Shown piece by piece: positions 23,569-34,562 of a DNA stretch of 64,000 bases. The translations under genes were made by a program, and so were the position numbers. The notes beneath the pieces were generated by a model. The model did no database searches, was not told where the DNA came from, and saw only the letters and a program-made list of their open reading frames with translations. Every line of letters begins with the position of its first letter. Within the stretch, counting starts at the first letter, position 1. Origin of the DNA: Anthoceros angustus (lineage: Eukaryota; Streptophyta; Anthocerotopsida; Anthocerotales; Anthocerotaceae); NCBI GenBank assembly GCA_010909165.1, contig VJWM01000019.1, positions 1,550,001 through 1,614,000 on the forward strand, given 5' to 3'.

Positions 23569-24540
23569 ACCGCTTGCGCAACCTTCACACATAGTAACCC
23601 CTGGGGATGGCTGTTCTGGTGGGGGAACCAAGAGAAGGGAAGCGGGAATATCCTCCCATATTTCCCTCGAAGGAGAGGGGGTCCGCTCCAGGCGCATGGA
23701 GTCCGGAATTCCCTCCCAGTCTTCGTCCTCCTGGGTGCATCTTACTTTGGGCGGGCGGCCCTCCGGTTCCTGCGCTCTTTCCTCCCGCTCTGCCTCCGGT
23801 AGGGTTGCCAGCCCCTTCCGGAGCGCTCGCTCCTCCTCCCCTTCCTTTAGAAGATTGAGGTGTCCCCACACATGGACAATGAACGGAGACAATGCCGACG
23901 GGGGGTGGCCTCTCGTTCCTCAGCTTCCTCGACTCCTGAGCAATATGGGCGAAGATGATCCAACCCCAATCCGCCCCCAATCCACCCTCTTGCTCCTCTG
24001 AAGGGCGTGTAGGAAGACCAGCAGATTGTCACCAAGGTGGTCTACCTTGATGAGCATGTTCCAGTGGAAGATAATCTTCGCCACTGCCCTCACTCGTCGG
24101 TCTAGCGGGTCCGACATGAGCCATCCGTTGGAGGACCGCTGCGTCCCCGGCCTTAGGAGCACCACTTTAGCGACCTTCACCTTCCCCTTCACCTTTAGGG
24201 GCTCCGGCACTACACCCCCTACCTCCTCTGCTGGGCGATCATACACCGCCCTAAGGACCTCCACAGTCCACCTCCTCGGGTCCTCCCGCAAACTCTTAGA
24301 GCGGACAGACTTGGTGGCCGCCGCCAACATCTTTCGGGCGTATTCCCGGACCACCGCCACGCTATCAAAGGTCCACATTGCTTGGAAAATGTCTAGGTAC
24401 CATTCCTGCACCAACTCCTCCGCCTAGGCCAGCCAGGGGCCGAAATTTGGGTAGCGCCTTGTAACGATGTTCTTCTCTACCAGGCGCCAGGGCTCCCAGA
24501 CCTCCGCCGCCTTCTTGGGTCCCATGCTTGCGCTCCGGCT
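23554..24540 (-). pseudogene. Unrecognised, transposon-associated coding remnant
   Basis: On the minus strand one frame reads, from about 24540 leftwards, KKAAEVWEPWRLVEKNIVTR, NFGPWLA, a stop, then EELVQEWYLDIFQAMWTFDS, VREYARKMLAAATKSV and HWNMLIKVDHLGDNLLVFLH to 23920. A second open frame downstream (23892-23554) is acidic and Pro-rich. The balance of residues looks like real coding sequence, but I recognise no family. A gag-like protein is a guess from its position among retroelements. Confidence 0.35.
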
Positions 24541-25766
24541 GATTCGTTGGTGAGGTATGGTGGGCAAGGATACTCCTGCAAAGTTCTGAAGTGATGAGCG
24601 CGCTATTCGAAGGCGAAGACCGCTCGGCGATACGCTTGGGCGTCGGAAGAGAAGGCGCCAAAGAGCGGGATATCTAAGCGCGAGTGACCGCGAAAACTGC
24701 TGAGAAGACGATCGAGAGAATGGCCTTCTCTCAGCGTCGGGAGTAACTGATGCGCGGGAAGACGTCCTTTCGCTGCCAATAACTGCCAGAGTCCTGCATC
24801 GTGTACTCTAACTTTACGCCGCCGCCTTCCTAGCGCATGGTTCTTGGGTCGTGGTTACCTGCCTATAACGGTCGCTAACAACTCTGCGCTCCTGGTCCCC
24901 TGCATGCCCGTCCTCCTCTCAGCACCGTACACGTGGCCCTCTTGCCTATTACGCTCCATCCCGTTTTCGCAATTACCCTTCCCATCGGACTTATCGTGTT
25001 CTAGGTCGTCTTCTACCGACCCCTTGTCCATCGTCATTCCCTCTATTCACCCTTATTTCCCCTTTTTCGCCTTATTTTCCACCCATGCACTAGCGAAAAA
25101 CAAAAAAACTGCCTATTACCTTCCTAAGGGGAAATCCACAGTTCTCTCCTTGTCCACACCTACCTACCACCGGTGCGGTGGACCTGGTACACACGGTCTT
25201 TGCTCCCCTGGCCCTTACCGTCTCTTCTTAGCTACATGTGAGCGGAGGAGATGCCGCTTTGTCACCAACCCTCTGACATGCTCCCATGTACAGTCATATG
25301 ACTGCAGTGATCAAATCCATCAAAGTGTTGGGTATGGATGCATTATTAGTGACTAGTATTATGTATGCCCTAAATGTGCACATGGCGCTAAGAGGAAGGC
25401 GGAGTCCCTCGACTCTACGAGGAGGAGAAGCGCCGTACCGCTGAAACAGAGGCAAGGTCCGCCCAGTAGGACAGGGCTAGGATGCTCCAGCTGTGCGAAT
25501 AGTTGAAGCACGCTCAGGAGGCGCAGGCGCAGGCGGAGGACCTGTGCCAGAGAAGGGAAGTGGCAAGAGAGGAAGCGGAGGGAGCATGCAGAGGCGGAGG
25601 CCAAAGAAGTGGCGGCCGTGCCGAGGAGCCAGGCAGTGGAGGCTTAGCTGAAGGGGCGGCAGGCGGAGGCCGCTGACCGGGACCACTACGTGGGATAGGA
25701 ATAGATGGAGGAGGAGGCGCAGAAGCCTGGCGGAGGCGGAGCAAGCAGCGTGGCCGTGGTGAGGAG
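24541..25766. other. Intergenic repeat sequence, no recognised gene
   Basis: The sequence is mixed and becomes GA-rich after 25380. Short ORFs only. It may be the upstream part of the element carrying the coiled-coil ORF. Confidence 0.4.
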
Positions 25767-26474
25767 ATGGAAGTGAGCACCAAGGAGTTGGGGGACCTCC
25801 GGCTGCAGCTCCAGGATTTGGAAGGAGAGCGCCAGGAGTTGGAAGGCCAGAAGGAGACTCTGGAGCTACGACTCCGGGTAGTGGAAGAGCGGAATGGACT
25901 CTTTCAAGGGCGGATAGGAGATCATGAGCAGGAGATAGAACGACTTCAGCTCTGCTTGAGGGTGGAGGAGGGTCGCCGGCGCAGCAAGGAGCAAGACGTT
26001 GCCGAGGTGGACGACACTAGGCGTCGAGCGGGGTTACCTGGGCGGCTGGAACAGGATATGGCGACCCTGGAGGAGAAAATGGCAGGGCAGAAGAGGGCTC
26101 TAAAGGAAGCTATTGATCCGCCTACGGAACTTAGAAGGAGAACTCCGGTCCATGGCCGGAAAGTTGGCAGAGCTGCTAAAGTAGCAGGAGGAGGAGCGCG
26201 CCAAGGAGAAGCAATGACTCCAGGAGGTGGCGGAAGCCGCCTTAACGGCTTCACGGGACTCGGCCAGGACCAGGTTGGACGACCTCACAATGAGGACGGC
26301 GCAACAAGCAACCAGGCACGCCCAACTACCGGAGAATCTCTGGAGGCGGGAGTATCAAGTGCTCCGCGCTCATGTAGAGGAGGCCATCTAACAGGTCGAC
26401 TCCGACGTCCGGACTCAGGAGGGGGGAACGAGTCCAGTAATTCTAACCCTGGGAGTGGAGGTAGGGGTAGTTGA
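25767..26474 (+). CDS. Coiled-coil, gag-like ORF (235 aa), unrecognised
   Basis: The N-terminal 120 residues have strong heptad character (KELGDLRLQLQDLEGERQEL, RIGDHEQEIERLQLC, EQDMATLEEKMAGQKRALKE). The rest is Gly/Arg/Ser-rich and probably out of the original frame. A second, damaged copy lies at about 27985-28500. Long coiled coils ahead of a basic tail suggest a retroelement gag-type protein, but I see no zinc knuckle. The start is the first ATG of the frame. Confidence 0.4.
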   Translation: MEVSTKELGDLRLQLQDLEGERQELEGQKETLELRLRVVEERNGLFQGRIGDHEQEIERLQLCLRVEEGRRRSKEQDVAEVDDTRRRAGLPGRLEQDMATLEEKMAGQKRALKEAIDPPTELRRRTPVHGRKVGRAAKVAGGGARQGEAMTPGGGGSRLNGFTGLGQDQVGRPHNEDGATSNQARPTTGESLEAGVSSAPRSCRGGHLTGRLRRPDSGGGNESSNSNPGSGGRGS

Positions 26475-27037
26475 GAGTAATCTCAACCAGCCCAGGAAGA
26501 ATGGGCTCCGGACGGACCCACAGGGCAGGGACCCACCAGCGCGCCAGTGGACATTGAGGAGGAGGACTTAGTGGTTACTGCAGTTGTCAGTCTACCTCCA
26601 GTGGCGCAGCCTGACAGAATTAGAGGTAGGGGATGAGCCTCCGCGGGACTCCGGGGGTCGCAGATCATTCGATTCGGTGCTCCGCAGATGCTAAAGTTCG
26701 GGATTGGGCTGCCAGCGCTAGGGAGGAATCTTGGTCAACCACAGCCCCACCGCCATAGACGTAGGTAGGGAAAATAGGGGAGGAGGAGGGCCACTTGCTA
26801 GGGCATAGTGAGCTGGACATTACCTTGGATTAGGGGTGTAATAAAGGTCCTCCCTCATGACGTAGTATAAGAGGGTGATTGCCACTCAAGTAGAGGGATC
26901 TTTCTTTTGGGGTTGATACCTCGTTATCTTTGCAGGCCCTTGTGTGTCTCTTGCTAACACGAGTCCCGAGTCACTAAGCGGGCAGACTACTCCGGAGAGA
27001 CTGATCCAAGTCCTGGGGGCGGACCCTAACGCGTGGT

Positions 27038-27042
27038 GGTAT
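27038..27042. repeat. Candidate target-site duplication GGTAT, left of the large copia element
   Basis: GGTAT borders the 5' LTR and recurs at 52424-52428 after the 3' LTR. The flank GGACCCTAACGCGTGGTGGT before it also occurs at 52449-52468, followed by GTGTGTACAGGTGCGG. That looks like an unoccupied version of the same site. Confidence 0.65.
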
Positions 27043-27300
27043 TAATGATATACAATGTTGATATCATAGTTAGGGTTTAGGGGTTTAAGTTATCCATATA
27101 TTACCAAGATATGATAAGCTAGGGTTTACTAGATATGGTGTCGTTTCATTAGGGTTACGTCTCTAAGTGAATAGATACAACGTTTCATTAAATCTAGTTT
27201 AGTTGTCTTTTCATGCATAAGCAACTTACTTCTTTCTTGATCCAACAATGTAATTATTCTATAATGTTTAATTGATCTACATTAGTCCATAAAATCTTCA
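27043..27300 (+). repeat. Copia 5' LTR (copy A1)
   Basis: 258 bp, starting TAATGATATACAATGTTGAT and ending AAAATCTTCA. It matches 52167-52423 and, apart from a hairpin segment, 29108-29382. The terminal bases are TAATG...TTCA. If the first three bases are not part of the LTR, the element has the usual TG...CA ends. Confidence 0.85.
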
Positions 27301-27311
27301 TGGTATCGAGC
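27301..27311 (+). promoter_or_regulatory. Primer-binding site, damaged copy
   Basis: TGGTATCGAGC follows the LTR. It differs from the initiator-Met tRNA complement TGGTATCAGAGC by loss of one base. The intact version is at 29383. Confidence 0.8.
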
Positions 27312-27625
27312 TACCTAGTGTAGGTTGCATTCAAATGAATGCACATTGAAATTGTGCATCGAAAATATGCACAATGCTTTCTTTGATTGTTTTCTTGTTT
27401 TATAAATAAGTTAAAATCAAGAAACATAAGATAGAAAAGAATGGGTGCATTCTTGTTTTATTCTATTTTTATTTTGATGAATTCATATAGATTCTGCAAG
27501 ATCAGGCAGATAGTCTAGCGCACCTCCAGATTGAGTTGCTACTTGAGCAATTCAATGGAGGCACACTAGAGCAGCTGCCTGGTGGGCAGAATTATATGTA
27601 AAAATCATATAAAGAAAACATAAAA

Positions 27626-27984
27626 TGCAGGAATTCTGCATTGTATATACAACCGTGGCACATAGCCATGGAAAATTACATCTACCAAAATCCCCAGGTG
27701 AATCCTAGGAGGAACAATCAAAATCCAAGGCAGGATCGACGCAGAAATGCCGAGAGACAAACCCTGGCACATCAATTACATGGGCGCATCCTACAGTGGA
27801 GCAACTTGCCCAGAAATCAAGCACAAGGAGACACATTGCGAGGAGCCTTCAACACACTTCTCGAATTGCTGTTCCCAACAGAGCTTGACTTGACATTCAC
27901 AATTGGACAGCGCGCGGTGCAACATCAGCCACTTGCTGAGAACATACACCAACGGCTTCCTCACAACAGTTGTACAATGAGGTG
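27626..27984 (+). repeat. Segment repeated at 30225-30480, inserted between A1 and A2
   Basis: The stretch from CCCCAGGTGAATCCTAGG through GAGCTTGACTTGACATTCAC matches 30235-30470. This copy is the fuller version: the other lacks several CTG/CAG-containing pieces. The translation (NPRRNNQNPRQDRRRNAERQ) has no recognised family. Confidence 0.75.
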
Positions 27985-29107
27985 TAAGGCCGGAAGGAGA
28001 CTGAGCTACGACTCGGGTAGTGGAAGAGCGGAATGGACTCTTTCAAGGCGGATAGGAGATCATGAGCGGGGAGATAGAACGACTTCAGCTCGCTGAGGGT
28101 GGAGGAGGTCGCCCGTGCAGGAGCAAGACGTTGCGAGGTGGGACACTAGGCGTCGGCGGGGTTACACGGGCGGAGCAGGATATGGCGACCCGGAGGAGAA
28201 AATGGCGAGGCGAAGAGGGCTCTAAGGAAGCTATTGATCCGCCTCACGGAACTTAGAAGGAGAACTCGGTCCATGGCCGGAAAGTTGGTACTAAAGTAGC
28301 AGGAGGAGGAGGCGCGCCAAGGAGAAGCAATGACTCCGGAGGTGGCGGAAGCCGCCTTAGCGCTCACGGACTCGGCCAGGACCAGGTTGGACGACCTCAC
28401 AATGAGGACGGCGCAACAAGCAACCAGGCACGCCCAACTACGGAGAATCTCGAGGCGGAGTATCAAGTGCTCCGCTCATGTAGAGGAGGCCATCTAGCAG
28501 TCGACTCCGTCCGGACTCGGGAGGAAGCAGGTCCAGAATTCTAACCCCAGGAGTGGAGGTAGGGGTAGTTGAGAGTAATCTCAACCCGGCCAGAAGAATG
28601 GGCTCCGGACGGACCCACAGGCGAGGACCCAGGCGCCCGGTGGACATTGAGGAGGAGGACTTAGTGGTTCTGCGGTTGTCGATCTACCTCCGATTGGCTG
28701 ACTGACGAGGTAGAGGTAGGGGATGAGCCTCGACCCGGGACTCGCAGATCATTCGATTGATTGCTCAGATGCTAAAGTTCGGGATTGGGCTGCCAGCTAG
28801 GAGGAATCTTGGTCAACCATGCCCCACCGCCAGCGTAGGTAGGGAAAATAGGGAGGAGGGCCACTTGCTAGGGCATAGTGAGCTGGACATTACCTTGGAT
28901 TAGGGGTGTAATAAAGGTCCTCCCTCATGACGTAGTATAAGAGGGTGATTGCCACTCAAGTAGAGGGATCTTTCTTTTGGGGTTGATACCTCGTTATCTG
29001 GTGCCCTTGTGTGTCTCTTGCTAACACGAGTCCCGAGTCACTAAGCGGGCGGACTACTCGGGAGGCCCGATCCAAGTCCCGGGCGGACCCTAGCAGCGTG
29101 GTGGTAT

Positions 29108-29382
29108 TAATGATATACAATGTTGATATCATAGTTAGGGTTTAGGGGTTTAAGTTATCCATATATTACCAAGATATGATAAGCTAGGGTTTACTAGATA
29201 TGGTGTCGTTTCATTAGGGTTACGTCTCTAAGTGAATAGATACAGTGAAAAGACAACTAAACTAGATCATTAAATCTAGTTTAGTTGTCTTTTCATGCAT
29301 AAGCAACTTACTTCTTTCTTGATCCAACAATGTAATTATTCTATAATGTTTAATTGATCTACATTAGACCATAAAATCTTCA
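29108..29382 (+). repeat. Copia LTR (copy A2) with internal 22-bp hairpin
   Basis: Same ends as the other two LTRs, and preceded by GGTAT. It differs by carrying a perfect inverted repeat at 29246-29267 and 29274-29295 with a 6-base loop. The other LTRs have only the right arm. Confidence 0.85.
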
Positions 29383-29394
29383 TGGTATCAGAGC
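29383..29394 (+). promoter_or_regulatory. Primer-binding site for initiator-Met tRNA
   Basis: TGGTATCAGAGC directly follows the LTR end. This is the standard plant copia minus-strand primer site, complementary to the 3' end of tRNA-iMet. Confidence 0.92.
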
Positions 29395-29689
29395 ATACCT
29401 AGTGTAGGTTGCATTCAAATGAATAAACATTGAAATTGTGCATCAGAAAATATGCACAATGTTTTCTTTGATTGTTTTCTTGTTTTATAAATAAGTTAAA
29501 ATCAAGAAACATAAGATAGAAAAAGAATGGGTGCATTCTTGTTTTATTTCTATTTTTATTTTGATGAATTCATATAGATTACGCAAGATCGAGATAGTCT
29601 AGCGCACCTCAGTTGAGTTGCTACTTGAGCAATTCAATGGAGGCACACTAGAGCATGCACGGTGGGCAAAATTATATGTAAAATCATAT

Positions 29690-30233
29690 AAAGAAAACAA
29701 AGAAGCAGAACACACTGGTGCAATTGCACAGGCATTGGGAAAAGAGCAGCGGTGAGTTCCTCGCAAGGAGGGAACCGTGAATCAAATGTTGTGGTAAAAA
29801 GGTTAATACCCCATCGCTCTTACAGTTGGGACTAGGGAGTTTGCTAGTCCATTCTTGCTTCCACTTGTCTTTCCTCCAAAGTGAATTTGAAACCAGCGTA
29901 ATGGTTCTTAGAATCTGGTGCTCGCACATATTTGCTTTGATAGGAATGAATTTAAATAATCAAAGTCGCGTCTGGGGCCTCGGCCAGCCCAAATTGATTT
30001 TTTCGGGGTAGTGTAAATTTTTAGAGAGAATTGACCTTTGGTCATTGTTTTACCAGACGGTAAAATTCATTACAAGATAGTAGAAAATCATCTACCATCA
30101 AGGTACAAAACAATGAACCATCCAAGTGGGGTAAAATCATCTACCATCAAGGTAGAAAATAGAGCACTAGAGTAGAAAACATGGACCAAGTGAATACCGG
30201 TGGGTCTAGAAGCTCATTCTAGAAATCCCACCA
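29690..30233 (+). repeat. Copy of the gag 3'/protease region (G0)
   Basis: Nearly identical to 30888-31437, from GAAAACAAAGAAGCAGAACAC to TCTAGAAATCCCACCAAAATC. It holds a damaged zinc-knuckle/protease junction. The protease DTGA motif of the copy at 34213 is altered here. Confidence 0.85.
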
Positions 30234-30463
30234 AAATCCCGGTGAATCCTAGGAGGAACAATCAAAATCCAAGGCGGGATCGGCGAAATGCCGAGAGACA
30301 AACCCGCACATCAATTACATGGGCGCATCCTACGGTGGAGCAACTTGCCCGTAAATCAAGCACAAGGAGACACATTGCGAGGCCTTCAACACACTTCTCG
30401 AATTGCTGTTCCCAGAGCTTGACTTGACATTCACAATTGACAACGGTGCAACATCGCCACTTC

Positions 30464-31437
30464 GAGAACATGGTAAGCGCAATGACTCTAAGGAATTTTG
30501 AACCTAAGGATGAAGGACGGTGACTCGGTGGAGAAACACGTGAGTACCTTCAGACCCTAGCCTCACGGCTTGAGGTGCCTCAAAGTTGCCATTGGAGATG
30601 ATGAGATGGTGATGAGGCTCCTTCTTTCGCTTCAGTCATGGTCACATTTCGTGACTTCTCATCTGTTGCTCAAACACAAGCTACGTTGTTAGCTAAAAGC
30701 AAGGCATAGAGATGCACGAAATGAGCTTCTCACAGCTCGTGAGTTCCATCTTTGCAAGAAGAAGCCAGCGGACCAACCATAAGCGAGAAACAAAGGCCTG
30801 TACACCTCACAACAAGGACGAGGAGGGAAGAAGCCCTTCTCCAAAGGAGGTGGTGGAAACTCTTCCGGTAGCTCGCGGATCCTCACCGGGAAGAAAACAA
30901 AGAAGCAGAACACACTGGTGCAATTGCACAGGCATTGGGAAAAGAGCAGCGGTGAGTTCCTCGCAAGGAGGGAACCGTGAATCAAATGTTGTGGTAAAAA
31001 GGTTAATACCCCATCGCTCTTACAGTTGGGACTAGGGAGTTTGCTAGTCCATTCTTGCTTCCACTTGTCTTTCCTCCAAAGTGAATTTGAAACCAGCGTA
31101 ATGGTTCTTAGAATCTGGTGCTCTTGCACATATTTGCTTTGATAGGAATGAATTTAAATAATCAAAGTCGCGTCTGGGGCCTCGGCCAGCCCAAATTGAT
31201 TTTTTCGGGGTAGTGTAAATTTTTAGAGAGAATTGACCTTTGGTCATTGTTTTACCAGACGGTAAAATTCATTACAAGATAGTAGAAAATCATCTACCAT
31301 CAAGGTACAAAACAATGAACCATCCAAGTGGGGTAAAATCATCTACCATCAAGGTAGAAAATAGAGCACTAGAGTAGAAAACATGGACCAAGTGAATACC
31401 GGTGGGTCTAGAAGCTCATTCTAGAAATCCCACCAAA
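30464..31437 (+). pseudogene. Copia gag to protease segment, copy G1
   Basis: Across frames it reads SVEKHVSTF, LASRLEVPQS (the LASRL...VAIGDDEMVMRLL region of copia gag), SVMVTFRDFSSVAQTQATLL and then a basic Gly/Ser-rich tail before a knuckle-like stretch with CNCTGIGK. Frameshifts break it. Homologous segments are at 32068-32870 and 33560-34562. Confidence 0.7.
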
Positions 31438-31740
31438 ATCGCTAATCGACAAAAACATTTTCATTAAATAATATTCATGCGGATCCGGGATATACAAAAC
31501 CAACAAAGAAACCTTTTCTTTGCGAGTTTCTATATCCGATGGCATGAAATACAAATTCAACTAATGAAGAGTAAATACCGAATAGATTGAACTACGCTAG
31601 ATTGAACTCTACTTCAACAACAATGGAACCTACAAACAAAAGCGAAACAAACCGTGATTAGGGCGATACTAGAAAACCGAAATAATCATAGCAAATACTT
31701 AGGAAATGATACTCACCTTATTTAGGAAATTGATTGTACA
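31438..31740 (-). repeat. Extra copy of the left end of the inserted sequence
   Basis: This AT-rich stretch (GCTAATCGACAAAAACATTT to GGAAATTGATTGTACAAT) matches 34563-34885, where it forms the tail of the minus-strand gene of the 13 kb insert. Here it sits alone between two gag copies. Confidence 0.85.
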
Positions 31741-32067
31741 ATCAGAGGACAAACTCTTAGGAGTTCAGCAACCCAAAATGGGTGACACATCCTCTACACA
31801 TAATTTTGAAGCGATGAGTCCTTCAAGGAGAAGGGAGTTCCATGAAATGACTTTGACATCGGCTTATAAGAATGGGCGTTCTCGAAATGAGAGGCCTCCT
31901 CAAACATGCTCTTGGAAAAGTAATGAAACCAGACGAGGATCTTGGAGAGGAAGAATGGTTAGCTAAGGACAGTGAGCCAAATACCTCATCTGTGATGGCG
32001 ACAACCGAGATGTTGAGGCGAGGGTGCATACTTGGCCGAAATCATGAATCGTCTAAAGGAACTCTCG
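31741..32067 (+). repeat. Copia gag flank segment, copy D1
   Basis: CAGAGGACAAACTCTTAGGA through AAAGGAACTCTCG is repeated at 33246-33562. The translation includes MGDTSSTHNFEAMSPSRRR, ALGKVMKPDEDLGEEEWLAK and SVMATTEMLRRG, which may be the gag N-terminus or spacer. It is broken by frameshifts. Confidence 0.65.
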
Positions 32068-32870
32068 TAGCGAGAACATGGTAAGCGCAATGACTCTAAG
32101 GAATTTTGAACCTAAGGATGAAGGACGGTGACTCGGTGGAGAAACACGTGAGTACCTTGACCCTAGCCTCACGGCTTGGTGCCTCAAAGTTGCCATTGGA
32201 GATGATGAAATGGTGATGAGGCTCCTTCTTTCGCTTCAGTCATGGTCACATTTCGTGACTTCTCACAATTGCTCAAACACAAGCTACGTTGTTAGCTAAA
32301 AGCAAGGCATAGAGATGCCTGAAATGAGCTTCTCACAGCTCGTGAGTTCCATGCTGCAAGAAGAAGCCAGCAGGACCAACCATAAGAACTTTGCAGGGAA
32401 ACAAAAGGCCCTGTACACCTCACAACAAGGACGAGGAGGGAAGAAGCCCTTCTCCAAAGGAGGTGGTGGAAACTCTTCCAGGGAGGTAGCTCGCGGATCC
32501 TCACCGGAAGAAAACAAAAGCAGGAACACCAGCTGGTGCATTGCACTGGCATTGGGAAAAGAGTCATAAAAGCGGTGAGTTCCAAGGAGGGAACCAATGA
32601 ATCAAATGTTGTGGTAAAAAGGTTAATACCCCATCGCTCTTCTGATTGGGACTAGGGAGTTTGCTAGTCCATTCGCTTCCACTTGTCTTTCCTCCAAAGT
32701 GAATTTGAAACCAACAGAATGGTTCTTAGAATCTTTTCGCACATATTTGCTTTGATAGGAATGAATTTAAAACACATACGTAAAGTCGCGGCCTCGTGGG
32801 GCCTCGGCGACCTGATTTTTTGGTGGTGGGTAAATTTTTAGAGAGAATTGACCTTTGGTCATGTCGCTTT
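32068..32870 (+). pseudogene. Copia gag to protease segment, copy G2
   Basis: Same content as G1, with some pieces retained that G1 and G3 have lost (AGCAGGACCAACC, ATGCCTGAAATG). The protease motif is deleted (ATCTTTTCGCAC in place of ATACTGGTGCTACTGCAC). Confidence 0.7.
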
Positions 32871-33245
32871 GGCTAGCATTGATCTGCAGGATTTGAAAGA
32901 GCAGCTAACACACTTAGATTACAAGCTTGTAATGTTGCTGAAACGAGTTGTTGGCCAACCCGGATTCGAGAGCACGCAAGCACGTAAGTAAAACTAAGCA
33001 TGAAAGGAAGTTTGATACACCTAACTCTTGCCCTTCATGCTCCACTTACGCATTCAATAAGTTTGAGATGAGAAACTCTAAGATAGTCGCAGCGCTTTGG
33101 GAACAAACCATAGGCGCACGTGAGCAACCACAAAACCAACACGCATTGTAAGTAGAATGTATGGATGGTGAGAATAGTGGCTACAGTGCCCATGATAGTG
33201 TTCATGCTAGTGACCGGGAAGAAGACACATTAGAAAGCTTCTTCA
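32871..33245 (+). other. Copia internal stretch, not assigned
   Basis: A partly open frame includes SIDLQDLKEQLTHLDYKLVM, then basic residues. It lies between gag copies and has no second copy in the window. A fragment of the gag N-terminal half is possible. Confidence 0.35.
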
Positions 33246-33562
33246 ATCAGAGGACAAACTCTTAGGAGTTCAACCAAAATGGGTGACACATCCTCTACAC
33301 ATAATTTTGGAAGCGTGAGTCCTTCAAGGAGAAGGACGGGTTCATGAAATGACTTGACATCGGCTTATAAGAATGGAGGCGTTCTCGAAATGAGAGGCCT
33401 CCTCAAACATGCTCTTGGAAAAGTAATGAAACAGACGAGGATCTTGGAGAGGAAGAATGGTTAGCTAAGGACAGTGAGCCAAATACCTCATCTGTGATGG
33501 CGACAACCGAGATGTTGAGGCGCGAGGTGCATACTTGGAAATCATGAATCGTCTAAAGGAAC
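33246..33562 (+). repeat. Copia gag flank segment, copy D2
   Basis: Matches 31741-32067 with small indels. Confidence 0.75.
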
Positions 33563-34562
33563 TCTCGGCGAGGCATGGCGCGCAGCGGCTCTAAGGAATT
33601 TTGAACCTAAGGATGAAGGACGGTGACTCGGTGGAGAAACACGTGAGTACCTTGGACCCTAGCCTCACGGCTTGAGGTGCCTCCAAAGTTGCCATTGGAG
33701 ATGATGAAATGGTGATGAGGCTCCTTCTTTCGCTTCAGTCATGGTCACATTTCGTGACTTCTCATGTTGCTCAAACACAAGCTACGTTGTTAGCTAAAAG
33801 CAAGGCATAGAGATGCACGAAATGAGCTTCTCACATTTCGTGAGTTCCATCTTTGCAAGAAGAAGCCAGGGACCAACCATAAGCGAGAAACAAAAGGCCT
33901 GTACACCTCACAACAAGGACGAGGAGGAAGAAGCCCTTCTCCAAGGAGGTGGTGGAAACTCTTCGTGGGAGGTAGCTCGCGGATCCTCACCCGGAAGAAA
34001 ACAAAGCAGAACACACCTGGTGCAAGCACAGCCATTGGGAAAAGAGTGCATAAGCGGTGGGTTCCTCGCAAGGAGGAACCCTGAATCAATGTTGTGGTAA
34101 AAAGGTTAATACCCCATCAGCTCTTACAGTTGGGACTAGGGAGTTTGCTAGTCCATTGCTGCTTCCCACTTGTCTTTCCTCCAAAGTGAATTTGAAACCA
34201 ACAGCAGAATGGTTCTTAGATACTGGTGCTACTGCACATATTTGCTTTGATAGGAATGAATTTAAAACATACGTAAAGTCGCGGCCTCGTCTGGGGCCTC
34301 GACGCGCCCAGCTGATTTTTTTTCGGGGTAGTGCAGGTAAATTTTTAGAGAGAGAGAATTGACCTTTCGGTCATTGTTTTACCCAGACAGTAAAATTCAT
34401 TACAGTATAGTAGAAAATCATCTACCATCAAGGTACAAAACAAGAACCATACAAGTGGGGTAAAATCATCTACCATCAAGGTAGAAAATAGAGCACTAGA
34501 GTAGAAAACATGACGACCAAGTGAATACCATGGGTCTAGAAGCTCATTCTAGAAATCCCACC
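33563..34562 (+). pseudogene. Copia gag to protease segment, copy G3, with intact protease motif
   Basis: Same layout as G1 and G2. Here the protease active-site region is intact in frame: LKPTAEWFLDTGATAHICFD, then EFKTYV (34185-34275). DTGA is the aspartic-protease motif of copia. A stop follows at about 34362. This is the copy that joins the insert at 34563. Confidence 0.8.

Larger units (their letters stand above)
25840..27625 (+). repeat. Duplicated segment, copy A1 (flank + 5' LTR + start of copia)
   Basis: It aligns end to end with 27985-29700. The segment includes the coiled-coil ORF, a stretch resembling the end of another LTR element, the copia 5' LTR (27043-27300), the primer site and the first 320 bp inside the element. 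Differences are many one- to several-base changes, often at CAG/CTG. Confidence 0.9.
27985..29700 (+). repeat. Duplicated segment, copy A2
   Basis: A second copy of 25840-27625 in the same orientation. It carries the flank, LTR and start of the copia interior and has many small deletions relative to A1. Because it includes sequence from outside the element, it must come from a segmental duplication after insertion, or from assembly duplication. Confidence 0.9.

Noticed and set aside
27060-27090. TTAGGGTTTAGGGG, similar to the plant telomere repeat
   Set aside because: It contains only one or two units, is present in all three LTR copies and is part of the LTR sequence.
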